Shown: piece after piece, positions 1 through 12,176 of the stretch
Layout of the letters: each line of letters starts with the position of its first letter
Position numbering within the stretch: the stretch's first letter is position 1
From: Escallonia rubra
Taxonomy: Eukaryota > Streptophyta > Magnoliopsida > Escalloniales > Escalloniaceae
NCBI GenBank assembly: GCA_033065855.1
Contig: JAVXUO010001889.1
Span: 124,001-188,000, forward strand
Length of the DNA stretch: 64,000 bases
Direction: 5' to 3'
Program-made: the position numbers and the translations under genes
Notes under the pieces: generated by a model
Databases searched by the model: none
Seen by the model: the letters and a program-made list of their open reading frames with translations, nothing else
What the model was told of the DNA's origin: nothing

Positions 1-796
1 TTGTTTTCATCAACTTATTCAAACTCAACTTACCAAATCAACCCAACCTAACCTAGCCCAATTAATTCAAGTTTTTCTTGGGTGAAAATGGGTTATGTTT
101 TGAAGGCACGTGGGTTTATGTGGGTCAGGTTGAAATCAAATCCAACCCACCTCAGTTGCAACGCTAAGCACGAGGGGGTTGCATGCAGAATTATCCGAGA
201 AAATAGTTAAAAATGCATGATTTTTCATTTAGACACTAGAGGTTTATGCATAATAGAAGGTATTTAGAGAATGCATCAAACAAGAAAAATATAAGTTATG
301 ATTGTGATCATTTCAAAAAGAATAAAAATTGTTTAATGAGATAATTACTTACATATTAATATCTTTTCAGATGATAAATTTATAATAAAAAAAATATAAA
401 AATCACGTGAAGCTATTTTCCTAGAAAATAAGAACAAAATATCAATTGAATTAGGTTCAAGATGTAAAGGCAAGAGAGAATAGGTATGGGAAGAGATATT
501 ATGAATTCAACATTTAAAAATTATAGTAGATAAGTAAAAACAAATAGTTTCTACGATAAAAGTTACTTTAAAGTCCACATGACAAGAGAAGAGGACGTCC
601 AAGTAGACAATCACTTGACAACATTCCATCATATCATATGTGAGTTTACTATATGCACATAAATATACATACATATATTATGTTTATGTCTCTATATATA
701 AATAAGTAAATTTAAGAATTACATGAAAGCTTGTTAAGGGCCTATAGGCTAGGTCATCTGTATTGATTAAACTAGGCTTGAGCTGAGGGTGAGCTG
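1..796. other. gene-free AT-rich stretch
   Basis: No open frame longer than a shadow ORF and no recognisable protein, RNA or transposon end was found. The base composition is AT-rich with scattered poly-A and short ATATAC runs near 660-700. It precedes the locally duplicated block that starts near 797. Confidence 0.5.
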
Positions 797-916
797 AGCA
801 TAGCCCATGGGCTAATATATGAGTCCACTTGATCAGAAAACGTGTTTGCCACGTGTTGTCTGATCTATTTATAGCTTTAATCAGAGGATATTTGGGTACC
901 ACATTCTTTAGATTTA

Positions 917-2112
917 GGATCATTTGCACATAAAACCCTATACTATAGGGGCGGGAGCGAATTTCACCTTAACGACGATTCAATTTACAATTTGTGCTCA
1001 ATTTACCAATTGACTTTCCGGATGCCCGTCTATATTTTAGGGGTAAAATGGTCACTTCATCAATTTTTCTGCATCACCCCTACCTTTCTCTGTATGTATT
1101 CACGCATCCAAGAGCACCACCAGACACGATTGCACTGTCCACCACCCTACCCACTTTGCTGCGGCCACCACTGGCCATAGCCAAGCACGAAACCACCCCC
1201 ACCACCGACCATAACCACCGCCATACCCATAGTAACCACCACCCCAAACTTCTGATTCGAACCCTTATCCTGTTATTAAGTACTTTGGGGGAGAGATAGA
1301 AGAGAGAGTGCTAGTGGCGAGAATACACAGCCACGGTGGTGCACAGACTACACGGCGGTGGTGGCGCTTGCTCCACATGCCAAATCGGAGTCCGCCCCAC
1401 TAACCACCCGCTCTCATCACCTCAACACAATTAGTTCGCCACATCACCATCGAGTTCGCCACAACACCGTAGTGCCAAAATGGACCCAGATCCCTCACTT
1501 TCTATGGGGCTGAAGCTATCGATTGAATTGGCATAAAGGCTTTAATGGCGGTGTTGGCCGCGGCGGCAGAAGTGGGTATGGTGTTGGTCGCAGTTGTAGA
1601 AATGGCTTTGATGGTGGTGTTGGTGTTGGAGAGATGGAAGGGGGTTTGATTGTTAGGGTGTTAGCGATGGCGGCAGAAGTGGGTTAATGGTGGTGTTGAT
1701 TTGATGGATTGAGCGGCAGTGGTGCCGAGTTCAGTGGTGGCAATTTGGGGGTTGATGGTCGTAGGAATTGTGGTGCAGTAGCCGTGGATTAGGGGTATGG
1801 TGGCGTTGGTGTTGGCCTGTTGGCCGGGTGGTGGTCAATTGAACATGAAGATGAATGGGGTACAATTGGTTTGTACGTGTCAACATTTTATTGGTAAATA
1901 GCAATGATGTGGCTGCCAACGTGGAAAAAGACTTTAACGGACAATTTTACCCTTGACAAATTGATGGCCATCCAAGAAATTGGACTAAAAACCGTCAATT
2001 GGTAAATTGAGCACAAATTAAAGAACAATAAGGTGAATCGCACCAAAATTGAAACGTTAAGGTGAAATTCGCTCCCGCCCCTATAGTATAGGGTTTTATG
2101 TGCAAATGATCC
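917..2112. mobile_element. non-autonomous Mutator-like element (MULE), 1,196 bp
   Basis: The ends are inverted copies of each other. The outermost 58 bp look identical, starting GGATCATTTGCACATAAAAC on both sides, and similarity continues into a GTGCTCAATTTACCAATTGAC box further in. The element is flanked by a perfect 9-bp direct repeat TTAGATTTA (908-916 and 2113-2121), the target-site length typical of Mutator-like elements. The interior is low-complexity, CCACC-rich on the left and GGTGGT-rich on the right, with no transposase. Identical ends suggest a recent insertion. The duplicate at 2751-3350 lacks the element. Confidence 0.88.
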
Positions 2113-2578
2113 TTAGATTTAAAATTTGAACAACTCATCATCGCAGTGATGATAGACATTAATTTACAAGCTAATATCTCTTAAGATTTCAAAGCCAAAA
2201 AAAAAAAAACCTCTCACTTAAAATAGACAACAAATATCGTGTGCCGCTATAAATATTTTGTTTTTACTAATAATAGTTGCCAAATATAATTACAGACATG
2301 TTATTTAATAATTTTAAAAACAATTATTAGCGGCATTTTTTAACTTCAATCAAAACAACCAGCTAAAAATTTTTCTTTCCAAAAACTAACACTTCCGAAG
2401 ACACGTTGTTGTTAAAGTCAAAACATCGGTTAAAAGAATTTTAAATAGTAATCATTCCAAAGTCGGCGTTATACATTTTTTGTGCTAATTGCCGCTCGCA
2501 AGAAGGGATGAAAAATGATAACATCTTTACATTTGTTGAGACTCGAACTTTGCTAATTGACATTGCGTAAGAAGAATA

Positions 2579-2654
2579 GCATTTTAGAACTTGGTTGAAA
2601 CTTGAATCCTTCGTCAGCATTTTAGAACTTGGTTGAAACTCGAATCCTTCGTCA
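2579..2654. repeat. 38-bp direct repeat, two units
   Basis: A 38-bp unit beginning GCATTTTAGAACTTGG occurs twice back to back (2579-2616 and 2617-2654) with one base difference. It lies in duplication unit A; unit B has only one diverged counterpart near 3305, so the local doubling is specific to unit A. Confidence 0.8.
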
Positions 2655-2750
2655 GCATATTGAGAATGCGCGTTTACTTCCATATTCTCATGGGCTTGAG
2701 GACAATGAGAATATTATCTTTCCCTTATGGGCTTCTCATGGGCTTGAGGA

Positions 2751-3350
2751 CATAGCCCATGGGCTAATATATGGGTCCACTTGATCACAGTAAGTCTTGC
2801 CACCTGTTATGTTATCTTAATCGAAAGACATGTGGGTGCCAGTTTCTTTAGATGTGAAATTTGAACAACTCATCGTGATAGTATTGATAGATATTAATCT
2901 ATTGACTAATTTCGCTTAAAATTTCAAACCAAAAAAAGAAAAAAAATTCGCTTAAAATAGACAACAATTTTTCGCTTGCCGCTAGATATTTTTTGTTTTT
3001 ACTGATAATAATTACTAACTATAATCTCATACATGTTTTTTTAATAACTTAGCGGCAATTGTTTTAATTTCATTCGATACAATCAGCTAAATATTTTGCT
3101 TTACAAAAAGTAACACTTCCAACGACCGTTTGTTGAAGCAAAAGTATCGGTTAAAGAACTTTAAACAGTAATCGTTTCGAAGTTGGCATTCAACTCTCTT
3201 TTTCTCGTAATTGATAATTGCAAGAAGGGTTAGAAAAGGATAGCGGCTTTACAGCTCTAGTGAGACTCGATCTTTGCCAGTTGACATTGCGTGTGAAAGA
3301 GCAACGTTTTTATAATTTTATCAAAATTCAAACCTTTCGTTAGCAGATCG
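2751..3350. repeat. tandem duplication unit B (transposon-free copy)
   Basis: This copy of the 797-2690 block reads straight through the position where unit A carries the Mutator-like element: CTTTAGATGTGAAATTTGAAC is continuous here. It therefore preserves the pre-insertion state. No coding potential seen. Confidence 0.75.
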
Positions 3351-3512
3351 AAATACAATTTTGCTATCGGTTAAACTAATTTACGTTCCGGACACCCACA
3401 CCACTTAAAACTAAACTAAAAAAAAAAAAGAAAGGACTATGATTAGATGATTAGAAGTAACGTAATCATAGTAACGTTGTCTTTTTCTCACACGCACAGT
3501 ACACATTCATCG

Positions 3513-3564
3513 AAACCCTAAAAGCTAACCGTAACCGACCACCCACTCTTTGTTCCCTATATAA
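3513..3564 (+). promoter_or_regulatory. core promoter of Lys-rich gene copy 1: telo-box and TATA
   Basis: A telo-box AAACCCTAA lies at 3513-3521 and a TATA box TATATAAG begins at 3558, about 310 bp before the ATG at 3875. Telo-boxes are known to be common upstream of plant genes for ribosomal and translation proteins. A CT-rich leader follows (around 3622). Copy 2 keeps the telo-box but not this TATA sequence. Confidence 0.55.
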
Positions 3565-3874
3565 GCCGTATCCAAAGACTCACGGTCAAAAGACTCCCTT
3601 TTCCTCCCAGAACAGGAAGAACTCTCTCTCCGATTCCGACCATTTTTCCGGTTCCCGTGAAAACTAATATCGCCGTTTCCCTTCAATTTCCATCAATTCT
3701 AAGTCTCCCGCAATCTTATATCTAATCTTGCATATTAATCGAAATTTTCAGTCCATCTCCCATCTCATCACTCAAATCAAATCACCTTCGATCTTAACGA
3801 TCTTGTATCTGTGCTTAAAAAAATCTATATTCGCACATCAGAACTGCGTTGTATTGGAAATTTTCTAGGTCAGA

Positions 3875-6800
3875 ATGGTGGGGGGCCGGAAGGATGAGGC
3901 GCTGGTGATTAACAGCACGAATGTTTTTGCGGCGCTCGGAACCCTAAGGAAGAAGAAGAACAAGGAGCAAGGCGGCTCGCCGAAGGGCAAAGACGGCAGT
4001 TCGACGAAGGAGGCGGAGCCTCCGCAGGTGTTCTGGAATCCGGCGCCGCTGACGGCGAAGTCGTGGGCGGACGTCGACGACGAGGATGACGATGATTATT
4101 ACGCCACCACCGCGCCGCCGCAGTCCGGTTGGGGTGGTGCGGGGGAGGAGAAGGCAAAGGAGAGCTCCACTCCTGTTGAGGTGCGAAGTGAAGTTTTTGT
4201 TGCTCCTCGCTTATAATTTGATGTTTTTCCGCTCTGACTTCTTTGCAAGTTCTTAGGATAAACGTGTTAAACGTCGTATAGAAGTGGAATAGCAGGTGTG
4301 AATTGAATGTGGATTGTTTGGCAAGTCAAGCTAGGGCAAAACGATTTACTAAAGTTAATGTTTTCATGCACATCGTATTATTAGAGTTTGCTGATAGTCA
4401 AAGGGAACAAAAGTTATGGTACGGAGGGAGTCTCATGCTGAGATTGGTTTAATGTATATAAGGGGTGACTGTTGAATGGACTTGGCATTAGTTTGAATAT
4501 TTTTAGCATGCTACTAAGATCCTATGCTCTAGAAATTATTGATCAAAGTAAGGATTGTTTGGCAAGTCAATCTAGGGCAAAAACAATTGACTAAATTGAT
4601 GTTTACTTGTTCAAGTTCTGTTCCAGAGATTCGCGAAGACTAAGAAACTATGAAACATAAGGGGCATCATGCTCTGTGTTGATTGGAGTCATTAGTGCAA
4701 GTAGTTATCATGCTATTTAGATCCTATGCCCTAGTAATGTTATGCATGTATTTGCTAGGTCTTTAGTTACATATTATCTAGGGAAACATTTATTTTCTTT
4801 CTTTTGATGCTAATGTTTTACCAAGTAACGTGAATGCCGCATGCATAGAGAATTATCGTCTGCCACTGTTTATCCTTTTCCTCCTATGTGTCTGGATTCA
4901 AAGTTATGGGTGCTAGAATAACCGATGAAGAATCTCTTTCTTATTTATTGCTGATTTTTTCCCCTTCTGTATTCTGTTTTTCCGTCGGGGGCTTTGGCAT
5001 GTTTAGTGAGTTTATTATGATCATATGTACTTCAGTGGCGCTTGGCATTTATACAGGACTTGTTTATTGTTTTCATTAGTAGGCTTTGTGACAAGTGCTT
5101 GTCTTTTGAGTTAACGTGTCGTGTCAGTCGTCTTGCAGTTATTATTGATTTGGACTTCCACTTCTTTTAATATTTCCTTTCTACTGCAGTAGATGAATAT
5201 TGTTGGCACCTCCAAATTCTGAAATCGGTTATTAAGGCTTTCTGGACTTCTTATACTAGTAGGCTTTGTTCAAAGTGCTTTACCTCTAATTTACGTTACT
5301 TGCTAGTGGTTGTGCAGTCCCATCGGCTTCATTCTCCTGTTCCATATGTCAATGTTTCGTGTTTTAGATATTTCCTTATTTCTCAACAACAACTAATTAT
5401 GCTTGCCACCTTCAACTTTTTGAAATCGGTTCGTCTTGTTTCATCTTGCATGCAAATTACGGTGCATCTGAAGTTTCAATGTTGGCATATGCAAATCTGC
5501 AGACTATTTGCAGTCTGTGCGACCTGTGCCTAGTAAGAGTGTGACACTATGACAACTGTTATGGAGTAGGGATACCTGTTCGACTGGGCTCTTCAATTTC
5601 CTATCTAGTGAGGAAACTTTTGAGTGAGAGCAGTGGGAATACTTTGGGGTATTAATAAAGCAAAATTTACGTGTTAAGTCACAATTTGATCAACATTAGT
5701 TTGTTAAGGATATAAAGTCTTGAATACGAGAAAAATCTGTGTTGAAACTGCAATTACCTTTTATATCCATCACTTCTATCCGTGGACCTAATATCCTGGA
5801 TATCGTGACTTCGATTAATCAGCTAAAAACTCTTCGTGGCACGGATGCTCCAGGTCGTTGTAGCTGCATTCGCATGTGTCTAATACCTAGATGCTTTGAT
5901 AAGCAAGGATATATGTCACTTGTGCATGGTATGTAGGATATAGCATGTTCTTAGTGTTTACATTAGATAAACTCCTTTTTCAGTTCTATATCCCTTCTCC
6001 AATTAGTCTATCTCTCTCGCTCTCTCTCTGCCTCTCCCTCTCTCTCCCCCCTCCCTCCCGTGGTGTTGTATTTTGTTTCTCAGATAACCATCATTTCTGT
6101 TGTTTGGGGATGATAGACGCTCTTTCTATTGTTTATGCAAAATGAGAGGGTCTCTTCTCTAGGAGTTACGTATATCTATGCTGTACCCAGCAAAATCATG
6201 TGAAGCTGTTATATATTACGTAAAATGTTATATTACTCTGGCGAAGCATCCATTTATCTAATTCATATTGTAATAGAGATGAGTTTATATTCATTCTGGC
6301 TAAATGAAATCACGTTCTCCTGTGGCTGGAAAAAGACAAAATGCATCTTGTCCTTTTAGAAATGTTATAGATAATGTCAAAAGTCTGAAGAGGTAGAGAA
6401 AAGACAATTTTTGTGTTATTTAAAACAAATTGCATTTTTAGAATTAATGTAAGGACAAGATCGCACTGTCTGTTATATAAGACCAGTTGTTTATACTTTA
6501 ATACAAAGACAGATTTCCATGTTTTTATACATTCTGTATCTGGCTCACATGAACACTTCATTTACACGCTAAATATCAAAGATTTGAAGATAGAAAGCAA
6601 AAATCAGTTTACTATTTACTACTTGGCTCTACTGGAATTTTCATCAGATTATGGTAACCAAATCTCAACCCGAAAATAATTATTTGAAGTAGATTTCGTG
6701 AATCGCGACCTTGGAATCGTAGCATAGTGCAGGTAGTAAAAAAATGACAGTTACAATGTCGTATCACAGAGCAGGTTGCAAGACACATACAATTGGTTTT

Positions 6801-9092
6801 ATTATAGGTTTATTGATATGGGAAAATAAGTACGTACTTTAGAGAGACAATGTTGAGAACTATGTAAGCATCATATATCTTCACTTGGTTAAAGCAGTTT
6901 CTTTACCCGTAAATAAGCAATATGAAGTAGAGGCCGAGCTGTTGATGCTTTACAAACCAAACCAGGCTACCTAGTTATCTCTTATGTTCCTCAGTCCTCA
7001 CCAACCTGCTATGTTACATGGACTCGGTACAAGTGTCCGTGTCGGATATGTGTCGAAGTGTCGGATTCATCGAATTTTCAAAATCTAAGACACAGGGACA
7101 CGGCAAGATATTACTATTTATTACCATTTTTTAGTTATTCCTTTGGTAAAATGGTGTCTTCAGTGACCCACATTGTTTTAATTGAAATCCTATCTCATCT
7201 CAACGCAATAAGGAATTAAAAGAACACTTTCAAGATAGCGTTCTTGGTGGGATATCCTTGGCATATTCTATGAAATGTGTCTAACATATATCCCATACCA
7301 TGTTCAAGTGTCGAGCGTCCGACATGGGTACTTCACGCATTTTTAAGAGTCCATGTAACATAGCCTACCTGCCTTCTAGGAGTTGTATTTTGTCATGGCA
7401 CTTCATAGACTTCTATGGAGTTCACATTGCCAGTTCTTTAACTGCTATAGGTGGTTTTGAGGGAGGATAACCTTATAATACGAGTGTTACTACTTGCTAG
7501 ATTAATGGCGTTGGTGTAAGCATATAGCAACCGATGATTTAACTCGTGAAAGGACCCCACTGGTTGTGTAGCTATGCAGTTTCTCATGCATCTGTTTGTT
7601 CAGTATTCACTGTTACCCCTCCACAGAAAATTGTCATTTGCTGCAGCCTAACCAAAAGATAGATTTTTGATCAAGTTTGTACATCTTTTGTTCCAGGAAA
7701 GCGAAAGTGAAGAAGATGGTCTTGACGAAGTTGATGAGGACAATGAGGAAGAGCATGACCTTGAAGTACCATTAGAAAAAGAGCCAGTTGTTGAGAAACC
7801 TGCTGAAGTTTTGCCACCTAAGGAGACAGACAGGCAGCTTTCAAAGAAGGAACTGAAGAAGAAGGAGCTTGCGGAACTTGATGCTGTGCTTGCTGAACTG
7901 GGTTATCCCAAGTCTGAATCAAGTGGGCAAGAGGAATCTCGTGGTAAGTTTCTGTTGTGCATCATACTTTTCCCGACCCTGCCTCTCAACTTTGGTGTCA
8001 TATAAACTCCAGCCTAAGTGTGGATACCCTCTTTGTTTTTGTTTTTTTTCGCTTTTCACCATTTTCATACTCTTTATCAAAACACTAAAAATACTTTTCA
8101 ATATTTCAGTATGACAACATTGCCAAGCCTTCTTTGAATTTCCATTGTGAAAAAATAAGAAAATGTGTTGGAAATGGTATTTAAACAATGTATGTTTCTT
8201 TCTATATTTCAAATGGAGTTTTTGAATTTTTTTGAATTGTTGGTATTCGTCTTTTTTACGCCATGAAATTTAAGATCGATAAGGCATTAGTGGAAGCAAG
8301 CATATAGCATATTTGGTTAACTACTATATCTTTTTTAACTATTCCAGTCCATGTTAATTTTGGTCTTCCCCTCTCCTAAATCTGATTATAGTTGAACATC
8401 ATCTCCATGTTTTACGAAGTACGTAAATGAACATTGTTTGGACTTGTATTAGATATTTGTTAGCAAGTGGTTGTTTTCATTATGTTTCTACTTTGTAATA
8501 TCTATTTTGGTTCTCTTGATGGAAAGCTTTGGAGCTGCCTTAACCATTTTCCTTTTAGGTTTTGTGTGGAGGCTGTTGAGGCTTAAGCTTTTGCACTACA
8601 ATTTACTCAGTAGAAGTTTCTGGGCTTGAGTTTTTTTTTTTAAAATTAATTTAGGTGCTTGTGTGACCGTAGCGAAATATTCTTATGTTGTACTTCTTGC
8701 CAGGGCTTGCACAAGAGAAGAAGGTAGATAATCTCAATGGAGAAATGGAGAAGAAGGAGAATAACGCAACTGGTGAGAGCAAGAGTGCAAAGAAGAAGAA
8801 GAAGAAGGATAAATCTTCAAAGGAGGCTAAGGAACAACAGGATCAGCCCAATGGTGCCGAGGCTGGAGATGGTACTGATGAAACTGCTGGGACTGAGAAG
8901 GCAGAAGATGCGTCTGGTGTTGATGTGAAAGAGAAGATAAAGAAAATGGCATCTATGAAGAAGAAGAAAACAAGCAAGGAGATGGATGGTGCTGCCAGAG
9001 CTGTGGCTAGCGAGGCCGCTGCAAGGAGTGCAAGGCTAGCTGCAGCAAAGAAAAAGGAGAAGAACCACTACAACCAGCAGCCTGTGCGGTAA
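3875..9092 (+). CDS. Lys/Glu-rich charged protein of unknown function, tandem copy 1
   Basis: Three coding exons fit GT-AG rules with consistent phase: 3875-4180, 7697-7943 and 8704-9092, giving 313 aa. The N-terminus carries a compact, well-conserved segment (MVGGRKDEALVINSTNVFAA, then LGTLRKKK). A hydrophobic stretch follows (VFWNPAPLTAKSWADV) running into an acidic DDEDDDDYY tract. Exon 2 is very acidic, then Lys-rich and helical (LSKKELKKKELAELDAVLAE). Exon 3 has repeated Lys runs and an Ala/Arg/Lys-rich tail ending NHYNQQPVR. No enzymatic domain, signal peptide or membrane segment is visible; mixed Lys and acidic runs suggest a nuclear or ribosome-associated low-complexity protein, but that is inference. 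The telo-box promoter is compatible with a translation-related role. The start is the first Met and is shared with copy 2. A MITE sits in intron 1. Homologous proteins exist in plants to my knowledge, but I cannot give a secure function or symbol. Confidence 0.88.
7009..7363. mobile_element. 355-bp hAT-like MITE in intron 1 of copy 1
   Basis: The perfect terminal inverted repeat CTATGTTACATGGACTC is present at both ends. Flanks are 8-bp direct repeats with one mismatch, CCAACCTG (7001-7008) and CCTACCTG (7364-7371), the length typical of hAT transposons. The interior is noncoding, with short repeats of a GTGTCGG-type word. The equivalent intron of copy 2 reads CACCTACCTGCCCTCC with no insertion (CCTACCTG at 18743-18750). 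Confidence 0.85.
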
Positions 9093-9149
9093 GGTGGGTT
9101 TGTGCGTTGGTTGCGAGCATGTATCTCCTTGTTCATTTCTCAAATGCAC

Positions 9150-9155
9150 AATAAA
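9150..9155 (+). terminator. candidate polyadenylation signal, copy 1
   Basis: AATAAA occurs 58 bp after the stop codon and is conserved at the same position in copy 2 (20665-20670). A second possible site cannot be excluded. Confidence 0.45.
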
Positions 9156-9669
9156 CATCTAATTCTTGTTTTTTCGAGTCCACATAGAGCCTTTTTCTGG
9201 TTTTACTTGAGAAAAGAAAAAAAAAACTTGGATCTAAACTCGGCATTTGCTAGATCTCCGCAGCGCCCCCCGTCCCCTCCTTCCCTTTTTACCAGACAGT
9301 TTCTTCTGTGTAGAAAATTTTATGGATGTTATACACCTTGAAATTTTGGTTCCGTTTGTGCTGTGTGGATTCATCCTGCTACTACCGGCTGACGTTTGTC
9401 AGAGTGAGCAAGCTTGTGAATATCATGTCAGCTCGTCTCATATTTATAGACACCCAATGTAGAGGGTTTGAGCTCCACGTACTGGCTGCTGTAATTTAAC
9501 GACCTATTTATTGATTCTCTAGCTCTTTCAAGCACAAGCAGAAATTGCTTTGGCTCTACGATGCCTTTGGACTTGGTACTAGCGTCGGATGATGTTTCTC
9601 TTATTTTTGTGTGTTAAATGAAATAGACACTATGGAGCTAAATGGAAGCTCAAAACAGAAGGTAATTTA

Positions 9670-10640
9670 GGCCCTGTTTGTGTCACAGAAAGTATTTTCT
9701 TGAAAACATATCCCGTACTGTCGGTCTGGTGTTTAGCGTATTTATTAGAAAACTGTTTACGGAAAATGTCTACCTTTCACATAAAAAGAAGCCAAATTTG
9801 TCAGAAAATTATTTACAAAAATAAAAAGGTAAAGTTATTTGTTGGTTCAAAACCCGTCACTCTCTCTTTCTGTTGCCCCCATCAATGGTGATCATGACCA
9901 CCGCTGTTGTAGTTGCACCACCACTGCTAGTGAAGCCTTCCCAACCCTGCGGTGATTGGGCTTGTGGCGGCGACAACGGTCGAGGGCCGAGGGTCGTGGC
10001 TTGCGGCTGGTAGTGTCTCATGGCTAACGACAAGTAGAAATTGTGGTGGTGTTTGGAAGGTTGATGCCTTCAGAGGTGGAGCTGGTGGTTGTGGATCAGT
10101 TGGTAGAAAGTGGTTTTGGGATCGACAGTTGGGATATGTGGATGGTGACATTTACTATTGGGGGTGATGTCGATCCTCTGGTGCTTATGCGGTGAGGGCA
10201 ACGAGAACGAGTTGTGTGGTCTTTTGGCGTCAAACATATGGTGGATTTGTGATGTCGATTCACTGGATTTGGGTTCTCGTCGAGTGCCGACCTTGTATGG
10301 TATAGTGGTAAGGTGTGGGCGACTGGTGGTGGGGTAGGTGTTGGTTTTGATGAATTTAGAGGTTTTGGACGAGGAACGAGTGGTGGTGATTGCTTGGGCG
10401 TTTTGTCTTCTTTTTATTGGGATAGTTTATTTACTTTTATTATGGTGTTCTTTGTTATGGTGTTAAGAAAGACGTCCTTGAGTTTTTTGGTATAGGTAAC
10501 TTTATATTTTCTCTCATGCGTCGTCTAAACAGTGAAAAATAAAATTCAAAAAGATACTATTCGGAACCTCTATTACTTCTCGAGAAATATTTTTTAAAAA
10601 GCATTTTCCGTCAACCATTTTTTCATAAAACAACTGGGCC
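9670..10640. mobile_element. PIF/Harbinger-like non-autonomous element, 971 bp
   Basis: The left end starts GGCCCTGTTTG and the right end finishes CAACTGGGCC. Both are flanked by TTA (9667-9669 and 10641-10643), the 3-bp target typical of PIF/Harbinger. Similarity of the ends extends loosely inward (ATTTTCTTGAAAA and CGGAAAATG words on the left, CATTTTCCGTCAACC on the right). The interior is GGT/GTG-rich and lacks a transposase. The element lies right at the 3' limit of duplicated segment 1. Confidence 0.65.
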
Positions 10641-10821
10641 TTAACAAAGAGCACTTATTGTTGATTAAAAATTCTTTATTTTATTGATTGCCAACTCGCT
10701 GGTTTGAATAGGTCGTAATTGTGTGCCCATTTAACCATATACTTTAATTTGACTTATTGAGTTAACAACTCTATAACAGTAAAGCATTTTCTCAGCTAAA
10801 CGTCGAACCAGTCGTCTGCAC

Positions 10822-11468
10822 TAGGGTGAGTAGCAAACCGTTCAAACTGATTCGAATTGTTCAAACGGATCAAATCAAACCGATTCAATCAGAATTATCT
10901 AAAAGTCTTAACGGTTTTGTTTCACATTTCTCATACCGACCTCGATTGGTTTACGGTTTACATTTTTTAAACCGATCACAATTCGAATCGAACCGACTTA
11001 TGATATATTCATTTATTTTTAGTGACATTTATTCATAACTTTCACATGCATGAAATTAAGCAAATTCAAATAAACAAGACCTCAAAAATTAAAACAAAAG
11101 AATATAACACAAAGTCTAGTGATCAATGTCTCTCGTATATTTATCATTCTTTCTCGTACATCAATGATAAAAGCATAATTGAGTTTTTTATATATATTTG
11201 TAGTGTCGAAGGTAACAAGATTATGTGCAATTTATGAAATATAACTTTAACTTTGAATATTATGTAGATCCAATAGTATGTACGCAAAATGATAACTTTT
11301 TTAATAGGCGCAAAACGAACCAAACCAATCAAATGAAATCGTATAAGCCGACTAAATCGAAATGTCCAAATTGATAATGTTTGGTTCGGTTCAGTTCGAA
11401 AATTTTCAAAACAAGGGCAACGCTTCAATTTTCCGTTTGACCTCCAGACCAAACCGTTCTCACTCTTA
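10822..11468. mobile_element. non-autonomous hAT element, 647 bp
   Basis: The ends read TAGGGTGAG...AAACCGTT on the left and, as reverse complement, TAAGAGTGAGAACGGTTTGG on the right. The 8-bp flanks are GTCTGCAC (10814-10821) and ATCTGCAC (11469-11476), differing at one base. Subterminal regions are filled with CCGAACC/GGTTCGG-type words on both sides, a known style of plant hAT MITE-like elements. AT-rich centre with no coding capacity. Confidence 0.78.
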
Positions 11469-11701
11469 ATCTGCACTTGCCATTGTCGTCCTCAACCCCA
11501 CTAGCTACTGTCGTCCTAACTCCGTCACCTTCATTACATTATCGCACCGTACCAACTCCGTCACCTTGGTCACAGTCTTGTCACTATTGCACAAAACCAA
11601 GAACTCGAGAAGCTTCGATGATTTCATCTCTCAAATATTCTGGTGATGTCATGGAGGTGGATCTCCGAAATAGAGTCATATTAGCTTATATTTGGAATAA
11701 A

Positions 11702-12106
11702 GGTTAAATACAAACTATCCCCTTGAGGTGTACACGTATTTGCAGGCCGCTCTCCGTGTTTACAACTTTTACAATAATATTCCCTGACGTTGACAAATTC
11801 ATTGTAAACGACTCTAAAATTGGATGATCGTTCAAATTTGAACGTTAAGTCTGCATGTGCTGTGCACGTGCCATTTTGGCATAGGTAGATAAGTCATTTT
11901 TCCTAGGCTTAAATACAAAATTTTCCCCTGAGTTTACGCGTTTTTGCAGGTCGTTCCCAGTGTTTGCAACTTTTGCAATAATGTACTCTGACCTTGACAA
12001 AAGTATTGCACACGAGTCCAAAATTGGGCGTTCGTTCAAAATCGGATGTTAAGTCCGCATGTGCTGTGCACATGACATTTTGACATAAGAATATCTGTCA
12101 ATTCTC
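11702..12106 (+). repeat. left composite TIR (two ~205-bp units)
   Basis: Unit 1 starts at 11702 (GGTTAAATACAAAC) and unit 2 near 11909 (GCTTAAATACAAAA). Both run through a Thr/Cys-coding-like but non-open sequence to a GCATGTGCTGTGCAC box. The whole block reappears inverted at 13312-13713. Confidence 0.8.
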
Positions 12107-12176
12107 AACCCATATCCCATTTTTCTCTTTGTGTGTATTTAATTTCCTCTGCTTCTTCTCTTTCATTTTCTCCCTC

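Larger units (their letters stand above)
797..2690. repeat. tandem duplication unit A, split by a Mutator-like element
   Basis: The sequence at 797-916 plus 2113-2690 aligns with 2751-3350. Shared landmarks, in order, are AGCCCATGGGCTAATATATG, a CTTTAGAT stretch, AAATTTGAACAACTCATC, an A-rich run, AATAGACAACAA, an ATCGGTTAAA box and TTGACATTGCGT. Unit A is interrupted at 917-2112 by a transposon; unit B is not. Noncoding, with scattered mismatches, so the duplication is not very recent. Confidence 0.75.

Noticed and set aside
3909..4157. Antisense open frame over exon 1 of the Lys-rich gene, Pro/Arg-rich
   Set aside because: A shadow of a GC-rich coding exon on the other strand; the sense frame has conserved splice structure in two copies.
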